In this document: piece by piece, positions 6,051 to 14,059 of the stretch
Position numbering within the stretch: position 1 is the stretch's first letter
Layout: every line of letters starts with the position of its first letter
NCBI GenBank assembly: GCA_031255115.1
Contig: JAIRTD010000097.1
Coordinates: forward strand, 1-17,204
Source of the DNA: Spirochaetaceae bacterium
GTDB lineage: Bacteria; Spirochaetota; Spirochaetia; Treponematales; Breznakiellaceae
Direction of reading: 5' to 3'
Length of the DNA stretch: 17,204 nucleotides
Notes under the pieces: generated by a model
Told to the model about the DNA's origin: nothing
Database searches by the model: none
What the model saw: only the letters and a program-made list of their open reading frames with translations
Translations under genes and position numbers: made by a program

Positions 6051-7001
6051 ATGGCCAAAGGCAGCTCCTGTCTCTTTCTGGGGCCGGAAATCGGCGAAAA
6101 ACAAGAGGCGCTACAGGAACTCCGCAAAAAACTCGGCGGAAACCCCGAAGAGTATTCATTCTATTTTGGCGAAACACCCCTAAACCAGATACTCTCGGTA
6201 CTCCTCAACGGCTCTCTCTTTGCCGACGCGCGGCTGATTCAAATTAAAAACGCCGAAAGCATCAAAAAAAAAGAAGATATCGAAGCGCTTGCCGCCTATA
6301 TCAAGGCTCCCCAGGATAATACCATCCTGGTGCTGGTCTCCGACCATACCGGTGTGGACAAAAGGCTCGAAAAAGCCCTGGGCCCCCGGGAAAAACGCAT
6401 ATTCTGGGAGCTTTTTGAAAACCAGAAAACCCAATGGCTTGAGAATTTTTTCCGCAGGGAAGGCTGCGTCATAGACAAAGACGCTGTAGAAGCCATACTT
6501 GCCCTGATTGAGAACAATACCGACGCGCTGAGGCGGGAATGTTCCCGGCTCATCCTCTTTCTTGGTAAAGACCGCCCCATAAGCCTTAAAGATGTCGAAA
6601 AATGGCTCCCCCATTCGCGGGAAGAATCGGCGTTTACCCTCTTTTCCCGCATAGCCAGGGGGGAACTCGAAAAAAGCCTTACGATATGCCGGTCCCTCCT
6701 CGCCGCCAGAGAAGCGCCCCAGGCCATACTGGCCGGGCTTTCCTGGTGTTTTCACCGGCTCAGGGATTATGAACGCCTTGTCAGCTCAGGCGGCGCCTCT
6801 GATTTTGAACTTAAAAAAATCGGCCTGGGTTCTTCCAGGGTACGGGAGGACTATATCCAGGCGTCGCGGCGTTATTCCCTTGCCGCCGTGGACCGCGCCC
6901 TTGCCCTCCTGGCCCGCTACGACATCATGCTCCGCAGCGGCGGCAGGACCCTGGAAGGGCTGCTCATGGACCTGTTTCTGTTCAAACTTATAGTCCTGTA
7001 A
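6051..7001 (+). CDS. holA: DNA polymerase III delta subunit (316 aa)
   Basis: The delta subunit is the wrench of the clamp loader and opens the beta sliding clamp. The N-terminal AAA+-like domain opens with SCLFLGPEIGEKQEALQELR (6-25), the position of the degenerate nucleotide fold, and includes the family segments around FADARLIQIKNAES (57-70) and NTILVLVSD (88-96). A middle domain with the NNTDALRRECSRLILFL stretch and a helical C-terminal collar domain follow. Length is slightly below E. coli HolA (343). No clear ribosome site is seen; the start lies 1 bp after the lexA stop, so translational coupling is likely. The co-transcription with lexA would place a replication subunit under the SOS promoter. 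Confidence 0.88.
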   Translation: MAKGSSCLFLGPEIGEKQEALQELRKKLGGNPEEYSFYFGETPLNQILSVLLNGSLFADARLIQIKNAESIKKKEDIEALAAYIKAPQDNTILVLVSDHTGVDKRLEKALGPREKRIFWELFENQKTQWLENFFRREGCVIDKDAVEAILALIENNTDALRRECSRLILFLGKDRPISLKDVEKWLPHSREESAFTLFSRIARGELEKSLTICRSLLAAREAPQAILAGLSWCFHRLRDYERLVSSGGASDFELKKIGLGSSRVREDYIQASRRYSLAAVDRALALLARYDIMLRSGGRTLEGLLMDLFLFKLIVL

Positions 7002-7007
7002 ATACTC

Positions 7008-7036
7008 TTGCCTTAATTTTAAGAATAGCGTAAAAT
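7008..7036 (+). promoter_or_regulatory. Promoter of the NADH dehydrogenase gene
   Basis: TTGCCT (7008-7013) and TAAAAT (7031-7036) are 17 bp apart. Transcription would start near 7043, leaving a leader of about 30 nt that carries GAGGAG before the ATG at 7073. It lies 6 bp past the holA stop codon and probably starts a new transcript. Confidence 0.6.
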
Positions 7037-7072
7037 AATACATATTCTGCCATTCTAATGAGGAGATTTTTT

Positions 7073-9031
7073 ATGGGCAAAAAAATACTGATTATCGGGG
7101 GCGGGTACGCGGGTATAGCGGCCGCGAAAAAACTGGCCAAAAAGTACAAGAGCAGGGATGACATAAACATCACCCTGGTTGACCGCCGGCCCTTCCATAC
7201 GCTCATGACCGAACTGCATGAGGTAGCGGGCCACAGGGTCGAACCTGATTCTGTCCGGGTTCCCTATGCCAAAATCTTCGGCGCTTCCAAAGTAAACGTA
7301 CAGCTTGATTCTATTCTTTCCGTTGACTTTGAGAAAAACCAGGCCAAATCAGCTGTAAAAACCTATGACTACGATTATCTTGTTCTTGGTTCAGGGGCGG
7401 ACCCCGAATTTTTCGGTATTGGGGGAATAAAAGAAAATTCCTTTACCCTCTGGTCCTTTGACGACGCCATGAAGCTCAGGCACCACATCGAGGATACCTT
7501 TGAAAAGGCCGTTGCCGAACCGGACCGGACCAAAAGGCAGAAAATGCTTACCTTTGTGGTCGCCGGCGCGGGCTTTACCGGCATTGAGATGGCCGGAGAG
7601 CTTATTGAATGGCGGGACGTGATGTGCGCCAAATGGCTGGTTCCCAAGAGCGAGGTACGGGTCATTGTCATCGAGGCCATGGCCAGCATACTTCCCATTC
7701 TTGAGGAAGACCTCAGAACCAAAGTTGAATTCTACATGAAGTCCAAGGGAGCGGAACTGCTCACCAATACGCCTATAGTAGGCGCCGATCCCGGACTGGT
7801 CAAACTCAAGGACGGTTCGTCCATTTCGACTTCGACCTTTATCTGGACAGCCGGTGTTTCGGGAAGCAACTGGGCCGACACCCTGGACCTTGCCAAGGGT
7901 CCCTTTGGCAGGAATCCCCAGGACCCCAACGCCAAGAACCGCCGGGGGCGGCTCCTGGTAACCGAAGAGATGCGTTCTGTTGATCATGCCAATGTGTTTC
8001 CCGTAGGGGACAATCTCTGGTTTATTGAAAACAGCAAGCCTCTGCCCCAGATTGTCGAGACCGCCCTCCAGACCGCTGAAACCGCGGCGCATAACATAAT
8101 CGCCGCCATTGAGGGTTCCGAGGCGAAGAAATTCAAATCGAATTATCACGGCTTTATGGTTTCCGTAGGCGGCAAATACGCCGTATCAAACGCCATGGGC
8201 ATCAAACTTTCGGGCTTCTTTGCCATGGTGATGAAGCACATTGTCAATCTCCACTACCTTATTTCGGTGGCGGGCATTAACCAGTGCTGGGAATACATCA
8301 AGCATGAATTCCTCGATATGAAGAACCACCGTTCCATAGTCCACGGTTTTGGTTCCTACAAGACCAGGGGCTACTGGCTGCTTCCCCTGCGGCTCTGGCT
8401 GGGCCTCATGTGGGTTTTCGAAGGCATCAACAAAATAGGCGAAGGCTGGTTTTCCTGGGCGGAGGGTTCCAAATCAGGCTGGATGTTCTCCGAAGGCGTG
8501 GTACAGGCCGGGGTGGACAATGCCGCCGAAGATCTGTTTGGAGCGGCGGGAGACCTCTTTGGCGGTGTCGAAGCGGCGACCGACGCACTGAGCGCCGCTT
8601 CCGGCGCGACGGCGGGGGCCGAAAGCGCGGGCACGATCTGGGATTTTACCAAGCCCATACTGGATATGAACGGCGTCATAGCAACCTGGTTCAGGACCAC
8701 CTTTATGGATAATATCATGGCCCTGGTTCCTTTCCAGGTATTCCAGCTTATGATAGTACTGGTGGAAATGGGCATAGGCCTTGCCATGATGGGCGGCCTC
8801 TTTACCTGGTGGGCAGCGGCGATTTCCATCGTTATGTGCTTTGTCTTTACCCTTTCGGGGCTTTTCGCCTGGAACCAGGTGTGGTTTATCTTTGCGGGCT
8901 TCCTCCTCCTTGGCGGAGCGGGACGGGCCTTTGGCCTTGACTGCTGGATAGTGCCTCTGGTAAAGAAGTGGTGGAATGGGACCAGGTTCGCCCGGAAGCA
9001 TTACTTCTATCTTGACGGACCTTCAAAATAA
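7073..9031 (+). CDS. Type II NADH dehydrogenase fused to a DoxX-like membrane domain (652 aa)
   Basis: NDH-2 enzymes pass electrons from NADH through FAD to a quinone without pumping protons. The FAD-binding loop GGGYAG is at 9-14, the NADH-binding loop GAGFTGIE at 165-172 and the second FAD motif VFPVGD at 308-313. Ordinary NDH-2 proteins end near residue 400-430. Here a further 220 residues follow: a helix at about 434-450 (LLPLRLWLGLMWVFEGINKI), an Ala/Gly/Asp-rich stretch at 477-520, then three hydrophobic helices at about 550-573, 578-600 and 602-620. This four-helix arrangement resembles DoxX. GAGGAG stands 7 bp before the ATG at 7073, which decides it over the in-frame ATG at 7058. The polyprenyl synthase begins 18 bp downstream. 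The electron acceptor is not known; a membrane quinone is the family expectation. Confidence 0.9.
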   Translation: MGKKILIIGGGYAGIAAAKKLAKKYKSRDDINITLVDRRPFHTLMTELHEVAGHRVEPDSVRVPYAKIFGASKVNVQLDSILSVDFEKNQAKSAVKTYDYDYLVLGSGADPEFFGIGGIKENSFTLWSFDDAMKLRHHIEDTFEKAVAEPDRTKRQKMLTFVVAGAGFTGIEMAGELIEWRDVMCAKWLVPKSEVRVIVIEAMASILPILEEDLRTKVEFYMKSKGAELLTNTPIVGADPGLVKLKDGSSISTSTFIWTAGVSGSNWADTLDLAKGPFGRNPQDPNAKNRRGRLLVTEEMRSVDHANVFPVGDNLWFIENSKPLPQIVETALQTAETAAHNIIAAIEGSEAKKFKSNYHGFMVSVGGKYAVSNAMGIKLSGFFAMVMKHIVNLHYLISVAGINQCWEYIKHEFLDMKNHRSIVHGFGSYKTRGYWLLPLRLWLGLMWVFEGINKIGEGWFSWAEGSKSGWMFSEGVVQAGVDNAAEDLFGAAGDLFGGVEAATDALSAASGATAGAESAGTIWDFTKPILDMNGVIATWFRTTFMDNIMALVPFQVFQLMIVLVEMGIGLAMMGGLFTWWAAAISIVMCFVFTLSGLFAWNQVWFIFAGFLLLGGAGRAFGLDCWIVPLVKKWWNGTRFARKHYFYLDGPSK

Positions 9032-9049
9032 ATTCCTTAAGAGAAGCCT

Positions 9050-10027
9050 GTGACTTCATACTGGAATGATTTTCCCGGAATGCCGGAGACCCTGATAAAG
9101 GTTTCCGGCATCATAGACCGTTCATCGGCTTCTCAGAATCCCATCATAGCGGAGGGGCTTTCCGCCATACTTAACGGCGATGGAAAGCTCCTCAGACCCG
9201 GACTCTTGCTTCTCTCTTCCCAGTTCGGCGGCGCCCTGAAACACAATTCCGAAAAGTGCCTCAGTCTTGCCGCCGCCATAGAAATGCTCCATGTGGCAAC
9301 CCTCATTCACGACGACGTGATTGACGATTCGCCGCTGCGCAGGGGACAGCCCAGCGTCCATACCAGTTACGGAAAACAGGACGCGGTGCTTATCGGCGAT
9401 TTTCTGCTTTCCCGTTGCTTTATCCTGGTATCCGAATACAGTTCCCAGGAACAGGCCCTTGCCCTTGCCAGGGCTATCTCGGTGATCTGTTCTATGGAGA
9501 TAGAACAGAACAGCAGCCGCTATCAGGCCGATACTTCGATACGCCGCTACTTCAAAAAAATAATGGGCAAGACCGCCCTGCTCTTTTCCCTGGCCTGCTA
9601 TGTAGGCGCGGCAGAGGCCAAGGCTTCGTCCGAAAGCGCCGCGCGCCTCAGGCGGGTGGGCTACAATATGGGTATGGCCTTTCAGATTATCGACGATATT
9701 CTCGACTATACGGGAAGCGCCGAAACCGTGCGCAAGGCCCTGGGCAATGATTTTAAGGCTGGTATCGTAACCCTGCCCCTTATCTTTGCCCTTACCATGG
9801 ATGGTTCGGGGGAACTAAAAAAACTCACCGTTCCGGGACAGTTTGCCCTGGCTGACAGCGGGCGGGTCATAGCCCTGGTCAAGGAGTCAGGTGGCATTGA
9901 AGCTGCCAGAAGCTGCGCAAAAAAATATACCGACCGGGCCCTCAGAGAAATCTCCCTGCTCCCCGGCGGCGCTCCAAGGGACATGCTCGAAAAACTCACA
10001 CAAAGACTTTTAGTCAGGAACTATTAA
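9050..10027 (+). CDS. Long-chain all-trans polyprenyl diphosphate synthase (325 aa)
   Basis: This enzyme extends an allylic diphosphate with isopentenyl diphosphate units to build the side chain of a quinone or another long isoprenoid. GKLLRP (45-50) binds diphosphate. The first aspartate motif is DDVIDD (88-93) followed by PLRRG (95-99); the second is DDILD (215-219). Ala83 lies five residues before the first motif, and a small residue there is the mark of long-chain synthases. The GND and VTLPL segment (232-243) resembles the catalytic subunit of heptaprenyl synthases (HepT). No HepS-like partner is present, so it may act as a homodimer, as octaprenyl synthase does. The GTG start at 9050 follows AAGAGAAG. 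It lies between NDH-2 and mntP, all closely spaced. Confidence 0.9.
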   Translation: MTSYWNDFPGMPETLIKVSGIIDRSSASQNPIIAEGLSAILNGDGKLLRPGLLLLSSQFGGALKHNSEKCLSLAAAIEMLHVATLIHDDVIDDSPLRRGQPSVHTSYGKQDAVLIGDFLLSRCFILVSEYSSQEQALALARAISVICSMEIEQNSSRYQADTSIRRYFKKIMGKTALLFSLACYVGAAEAKASSESAARLRRVGYNMGMAFQIIDDILDYTGSAETVRKALGNDFKAGIVTLPLIFALTMDGSGELKKLTVPGQFALADSGRVIALVKESGGIEAARSCAKKYTDRALREISLLPGGAPRDMLEKLTQRLLVRNY

Positions 10028-10035
10028 GGGGTACT

Positions 10036-10593
10036 ATGCTCTCGCTCATCTTTATAGCCCTGAGCCTTTCTCTTGACGCTTTTGCCGTGTCGGTATGCTC
10101 AGGCATTTCCATGAGGAATTCGCTGCGTTTTTACGCGGTCAGGGCCTCGTTCTTTTTCGGGCTTTTTCAGTTTCTCATGCCCCTTGCGGGCTGGTACCTG
10201 GGCGGAACCTTCAGCTCGTATATCGAAGCCTACGATCACTGGATCGCCTTTGGCCTCCTTGCCTTTGTAGGCGGCAAAATGCTTAAAGAAAGCAGGGCAA
10301 TACAAAAAGAAGAATCCAAAAAGTACGCCGATATACGAAACCTGAAAGTACTGTTCACTCTGGCCCTGGCAACCAGCATAGACGCCCTGGCCGTAGGGCT
10401 TTCGTTTAAGCTCCTGGAAAGACCCATCTGGGGCTTCGCTGCCTTTATCGGCGCCGTAACCTTTGTCGTATGTCTTGTGGGTTTTGAATTCGGAAAGCGC
10501 ATAGGTTTTCTCTTTAAGAAGTGGGCGCAGATCGCAGGCGGCCTCATACTCATCGGCCTGGGCATCACCATACTCATTGACCATCTGCTTTAG
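10036..10593 (+). CDS. mntP: Putative manganese efflux pump MntP (185 aa)
   Basis: MntP exports Mn2+ and protects against manganese overload. The protein has six hydrophobic helices in two inverted repeats, each carrying the conserved aspartate: Asp14 in LSLDAFAVS and Asp116 in ATSIDALAVG, equivalent to Asp16 and Asp118 of E. coli MntP. The length is normal. AAGGGG overlaps the stop codon of the prenyl synthase 8 bp upstream, which makes it the third gene of that operon. No space exists for a yybP-ykoY manganese riboswitch in front of it, so metal control would have to act on the whole operon or not at all. It converges on the methyltransferase gene with an 18-bp gap and no hairpin. Confidence 0.93.
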   Translation: MLSLIFIALSLSLDAFAVSVCSGISMRNSLRFYAVRASFFFGLFQFLMPLAGWYLGGTFSSYIEAYDHWIAFGLLAFVGGKMLKESRAIQKEESKKYADIRNLKVLFTLALATSIDALAVGLSFKLLERPIWGFAAFIGAVTFVVCLVGFEFGKRIGFLFKKWAQIAGGLILIGLGITILIDHLL

Positions 10594-10611
10594 CGGGTTT
10601 GGTTGCAGCTA

Positions 10612-11940
10612 CTACAACACCCGGTAACAGCCGCATTTTAGATAGGCGGATTCGTCATAGCCTGAGAGCACCGGGTGGTCCGGAGACTGGCCGCGGAATT
10701 CAATCTGAATAATACGCCGTCCGGCATCCAGCGCCGCGCTTGCTATCATGGCCTTAAAACGCCCTTCGCTCATTGCCTGGCTGCAGGAACAGCTTACCAG
10801 GAAGCCTCCTTTTTTAAGGAGTTTTATTGCCCTGCGGTTGACTTCTTTATAACCCCGTACCGCTCCTTCAAGGGCGGCTTTGGTTTTGGCAAAGGCCGGG
10901 GGATCGAGGATGACCATATCAAAACGTTTTGAAGTATCCCGTTCATAGCGGGGGAGTATATCAAATATATCCCCGGCTTCGGTACTGACCTGGTTTGTAA
11001 AGCCGTTGAGAGCCGCGTTAAGCGTAAGCCCTTCGAGGGCCCGGAGGGAGCTGTCTATGGCAAGAACCGATTCAGCGCCGCCTTTGAGGGCGTGCATGGA
11101 GAAGCCGCCTGTATTGGAACAAAGGTCCAGCACCTGCCCGCGTCCGTGATTTTGTACCCAGAGCCGGTTGTCCCGCTGGTCAAGGTAATGGCCTGTTTTC
11201 TGGCCTTCTTCAAGATGAACCGCCAGGGGAAGGCCGTTTTCAAAAATCACTATGCCCTTTTCGGGAAAACTCCCCTCGAGCATACCCTGCCGGTTCTCAA
11301 GACCCTCAAGTTCCCGCACCGGCGCGCCGCGTTCAACAATACCCTGGAGGACAGGCCAGGAAGCTTCCCGCTCCAGGGAAGAAAGCACTTCGGTAAAGGC
11401 TTCGAGTATCAGGTCCCGGCGCAGATCCATCCCGTACGAAAGAAATTCAAGGGAAAGCCAGGAAAGCGGCGGACCGAGTTTTCTGGAAAGTTCCGCGCAC
11501 TCAATGGGCCCGTCGCCCTGTATTTTGAGGGCCTCTTCCAAAGGCCAGCCTACAAAGCGGTCGGCGATAAAACCGGGGAGAAAATCAGCCTCGCCAAATA
11601 CGGCGCGGCAGGATTCACCGGTGAGTTCATAAAAGGCGGCGCGCCTCTCCAGGGCTTCCCGTATGCGGCGTTTGAAGAAACCCTTATCGGCCCCTTCCTT
11701 GGAAGGACTGTAGATACGCACGAGAATTTTTGAATGGGGATTGGCGAATCCGCGGCCCAGATATTCCTTGCGGGAACTTTCCACATCTACGGCTTCGCCG
11801 GGTTTAAGGCCGGCAATACCGAGTACGGCCGCGCCGTCTCGCTTGCCGTCCAGGACGAGACCAAGCTCGTTGTCATACACCCAGGGGTGGCCCCTGAGTA
11901 TGCGGCCTTCTTCGCCGGGTTTCAGGATAATACGTTTCAT
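10612..11940 (-). CDS. RlmI-type class I SAM-dependent rRNA methyltransferase (442 aa)
   Basis: Members of this group (COG1092; E. coli RlmI makes m5C1962 in 23S rRNA) join an N-terminal PUA RNA-binding domain to a Rossmann methyltransferase. The PUA part (1-75) starts with KPGEEGRILRGHPWVYDNEL. The central block NGLPLAVHLEEGQKTGHYLD (236-255) and QRDNR is diagnostic. SAM-binding motif I is VLDLCSNTGGFS (270-281), motif IV is DPPAF (346-350), and the cysteine motif SCSCS (383-387) is compatible with m5C catalysis. It is about 45 residues longer than RlmI; the extra sequence seems spread over the region at 110-225. Its start overlaps the ppk1 stop by 4 bp, so it is translated as the last gene of the operon. 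The exact rRNA target is inferred only. Confidence 0.88.
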   Translation of the reverse strand: MKRIILKPGEEGRILRGHPWVYDNELGLVLDGKRDGAAVLGIAGLKPGEAVDVESSRKEYLGRGFANPHSKILVRIYSPSKEGADKGFFKRRIREALERRAAFYELTGESCRAVFGEADFLPGFIADRFVGWPLEEALKIQGDGPIECAELSRKLGPPLSWLSLEFLSYGMDLRRDLILEAFTEVLSSLEREASWPVLQGIVERGAPVRELEGLENRQGMLEGSFPEKGIVIFENGLPLAVHLEEGQKTGHYLDQRDNRLWVQNHGRGQVLDLCSNTGGFSMHALKGGAESVLAIDSSLRALEGLTLNAALNGFTNQVSTEAGDIFDILPRYERDTSKRFDMVILDPPAFAKTKAALEGAVRGYKEVNRRAIKLLKKGGFLVSCSCSQAMSEGRFKAMIASAALDAGRRIIQIEFRGQSPDHPVLSGYDESAYLKCGCYRVL

Positions 11941-14051
11941 GGCTGCGGCGGATTACGGCGGACTATGAATTCCTGTTTCGGGGCCCAGCGCTTGTCTGAT
12001 GAGTCCTTGACCATGCGGGAAAAATACGCCTGAGCCCGGAAGGGTTCCGCCTTTCCCCGTTCAGCGCGCTTCCATGTTCCATCCCCGGCAAGAAAGCTGG
12101 ACTGGCAGTTGTCCTTAAAATAGGCGTCCAGTATGGAAACGACTTCTTTCCTGATATCCTCCTGAAGTACCGGAAACATCAGCTCTACCCGGTGTTCAAG
12201 ATTACGGGTCATCCAGTCGGCGCTGGAAAGGTATACCTCGCCCCGGCCGCCGCCGGAAAAATAAAAAATCCGGGCATGTTCAAGATAGCGGTCTATGATG
12301 CTTACCACTTTTATGTTTTCGGAAAGTCCCTTAACGCCGGGAACAAGCATACAAATGCCCCGGACATTAAGCCGTATGGAAACACCCGCCTGGGAAGCCC
12401 GGTACAGGGCCTTGATGACATCGGCATCGGCAAGGGAGTTCATTTTTGCCATGATGAATCCCGGCGATTCCTGGGTGGAGCGCCTGGTCTCCCGCTCGAT
12501 GAGGCCGAGGAGGCGGTGCTTTAAGGCCAGCGGGGCTATCATGAGCTTGGCCGTTCCTGATATGAGAGAATAGCCGGTTACCATATTGAAGAAGAGACCC
12601 GCGTCATAGGCAATTTCTTCCTGGGCGGTAAAAAGGCCGAGGTCGCCGTAGAGCGCGGCGCTGCGGTCATTGAAGTTTCCTGTAGAAAGATACACATAAC
12701 GGGTGATGCCGGTTTTTTCCTTCCGCAGTATCAGGGCGGCCTTGGCGTGTATCTTGAGATGGGAAAGGCCGTAGATGACGATGCCGCCCGCCCTCTCAAG
12801 CCTCTGGGCCCAGGCTATGTTCCGCTCTTCGTCAAAGCGGGCCTTGAGTTCCACCACGGCGGTAACCTGCTTTCCGTTTAGCGCGGCCCGTTCCAGCGCT
12901 TTAACTACAGGCGAATCGCCGCCGGTACGGTACAGGGTGGTCTTGATGGATACCACGTCAGGATCGTCGGCGGCGTCCTGGAAAAACCGGAGTACCGGAT
13001 CAAACGAGTGATAGGGCAGATGGAGCAGCACATCGCCTGCCCTGATACGGTCCCAGAGCGTTTCTTCTTCTGAAAATTCAGGAGTCCAGTAATGCCTCCA
13101 GGATTTTTCCCTTAGCCCCGAAATCCCCGCGTTGTCGAGGACGGAGAGCGCTTTGGAGTCAAGTTCGAGAAAGCCGCCTGTTTCGTAGATATCCTGGGGG
13201 CCGAGGGCAAAAAGCCCGGCAAGTTTATCCCTGAGCTTACCCGGCCCCGCGCCGCCTGAGACCATGCGTACCGGCATCGAATCTTCGCGCCCGACAAGGA
13301 CCTCTTCCATGGCGGCGATAAAGTCGTGGTCCCGCTGTTCATCAACAGAAAAATCAGCGTCCCTTGCCAGCTTAAAGACCAGGGCCTCCCGGACTTCGTA
13401 GCCGTAAAAAAGACCGGCGCCCCAGCTTATGATAATGTCCTCAAGGAGTGTCCAGCGCTTTACGCCGTTTCCGCCGGGGAGCCAGACCACCCGGCCGGAA
13501 GAAGCGGGAAGCTGCACTATGGCAATGCCTTCTTTTTCTTCTTCGAGGCCGCCATATTCCTCCCGGCTGAGATGAAACGCGACGCATATTTTGAGGCTTC
13601 CTATAGAAGGGAGCCCGTCTTCTCCGGCCCTAAGAGGCGTGAGCAGGGGAAATATTTCCCGCTGAAAAAGGGATTCGAGGTAGGCTTTCTCTTCTTCGGT
13701 ATAGAATTCGGGCCGTACCAGGCAGAGGCCGTCTTTGGCCAGGCCGGGAAGCACTTCGTCCCGGAGACACGCGTACTGGCGCGCCGTAATGGCGTGGATT
13801 TTTTCCGCCGCCTCCCTGAGCAGGAGTTCGGGGCTGTATCCCGCGGGGTCAAACCAGTCGCCGGATTTCAGGGCCCGCTTTATGGCGGCGATGCGTATCA
13901 TAAAAAATTCATCAAAATTGGACGACACAATAGAGAGAAAGCGCAGACGGTCAAGGTTCGCAAGGCTGCTCCGTAAACCCTCTTCCAGTACGCGATTGTT
14001 AAAATCTATCCAGGAAAGATCGCGGTTAAAAAATTTCGGCTCTTCGTTCAT
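11937..14051 (-). CDS. ppk1: Polyphosphate kinase 1 (704 aa)
   Basis: Ppk1 reversibly transfers the gamma phosphate of ATP to long-chain polyphosphate. The four-domain layout is complete: the N domain begins FFNRDLSWIDFNNRVLEEG (7-25), followed by the head domain and two PLD-like catalytic domains. The autophosphorylated histidine is His435 in HLKIHAK, the same number as in E. coli, and the second catalytic histidine is His591 in YLEHARIFYF (His592 in E. coli). IKTTLYRTGGDSPVV (369-383) and VYLSTGNFNDRSA (453-465) are the other family blocks. A tail of about 50 residues after 650 is not conserved. The ATG has AGGAAA 5 bp upstream, which overlaps the ppx stop codon, so the two genes are coupled. 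Confidence 0.96.
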   Translation of the reverse strand: MNEEPKFFNRDLSWIDFNNRVLEEGLRSSLANLDRLRFLSIVSSNFDEFFMIRIAAIKRALKSGDWFDPAGYSPELLLREAAEKIHAITARQYACLRDEVLPGLAKDGLCLVRPEFYTEEEKAYLESLFQREIFPLLTPLRAGEDGLPSIGSLKICVAFHLSREEYGGLEEEKEGIAIVQLPASSGRVVWLPGGNGVKRWTLLEDIIISWGAGLFYGYEVREALVFKLARDADFSVDEQRDHDFIAAMEEVLVGREDSMPVRMVSGGAGPGKLRDKLAGLFALGPQDIYETGGFLELDSKALSVLDNAGISGLREKSWRHYWTPEFSEEETLWDRIRAGDVLLHLPYHSFDPVLRFFQDAADDPDVVSIKTTLYRTGGDSPVVKALERAALNGKQVTAVVELKARFDEERNIAWAQRLERAGGIVIYGLSHLKIHAKAALILRKEKTGITRYVYLSTGNFNDRSAALYGDLGLFTAQEEIAYDAGLFFNMVTGYSLISGTAKLMIAPLALKHRLLGLIERETRRSTQESPGFIMAKMNSLADADVIKALYRASQAGVSIRLNVRGICMLVPGVKGLSENIKVVSIIDRYLEHARIFYFSGGGRGEVYLSSADWMTRNLEHRVELMFPVLQEDIRKEVVSILDAYFKDNCQSSFLAGDGTWKRAERGKAEPFRAQAYFSRMVKDSSDKRWAPKQEFIVRRNPPQP

Positions 14052-14059
14052 GGCGTTTC

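Noticed and set aside
7012..7047. Short inverted repeats in the ndh promoter (CTTAA/TTAAG and GAATA/TATTC), considered as a Rex or Fnr operator
   Set aside because: Arms are only 5 bp and do not match the known Rex or Fnr consensus; likely chance in AT-rich DNA.
10594..10611. Bidirectional terminator between mntP and the methyltransferase gene
   Set aside because: The 18-bp gap has no inverted repeat or T-run.
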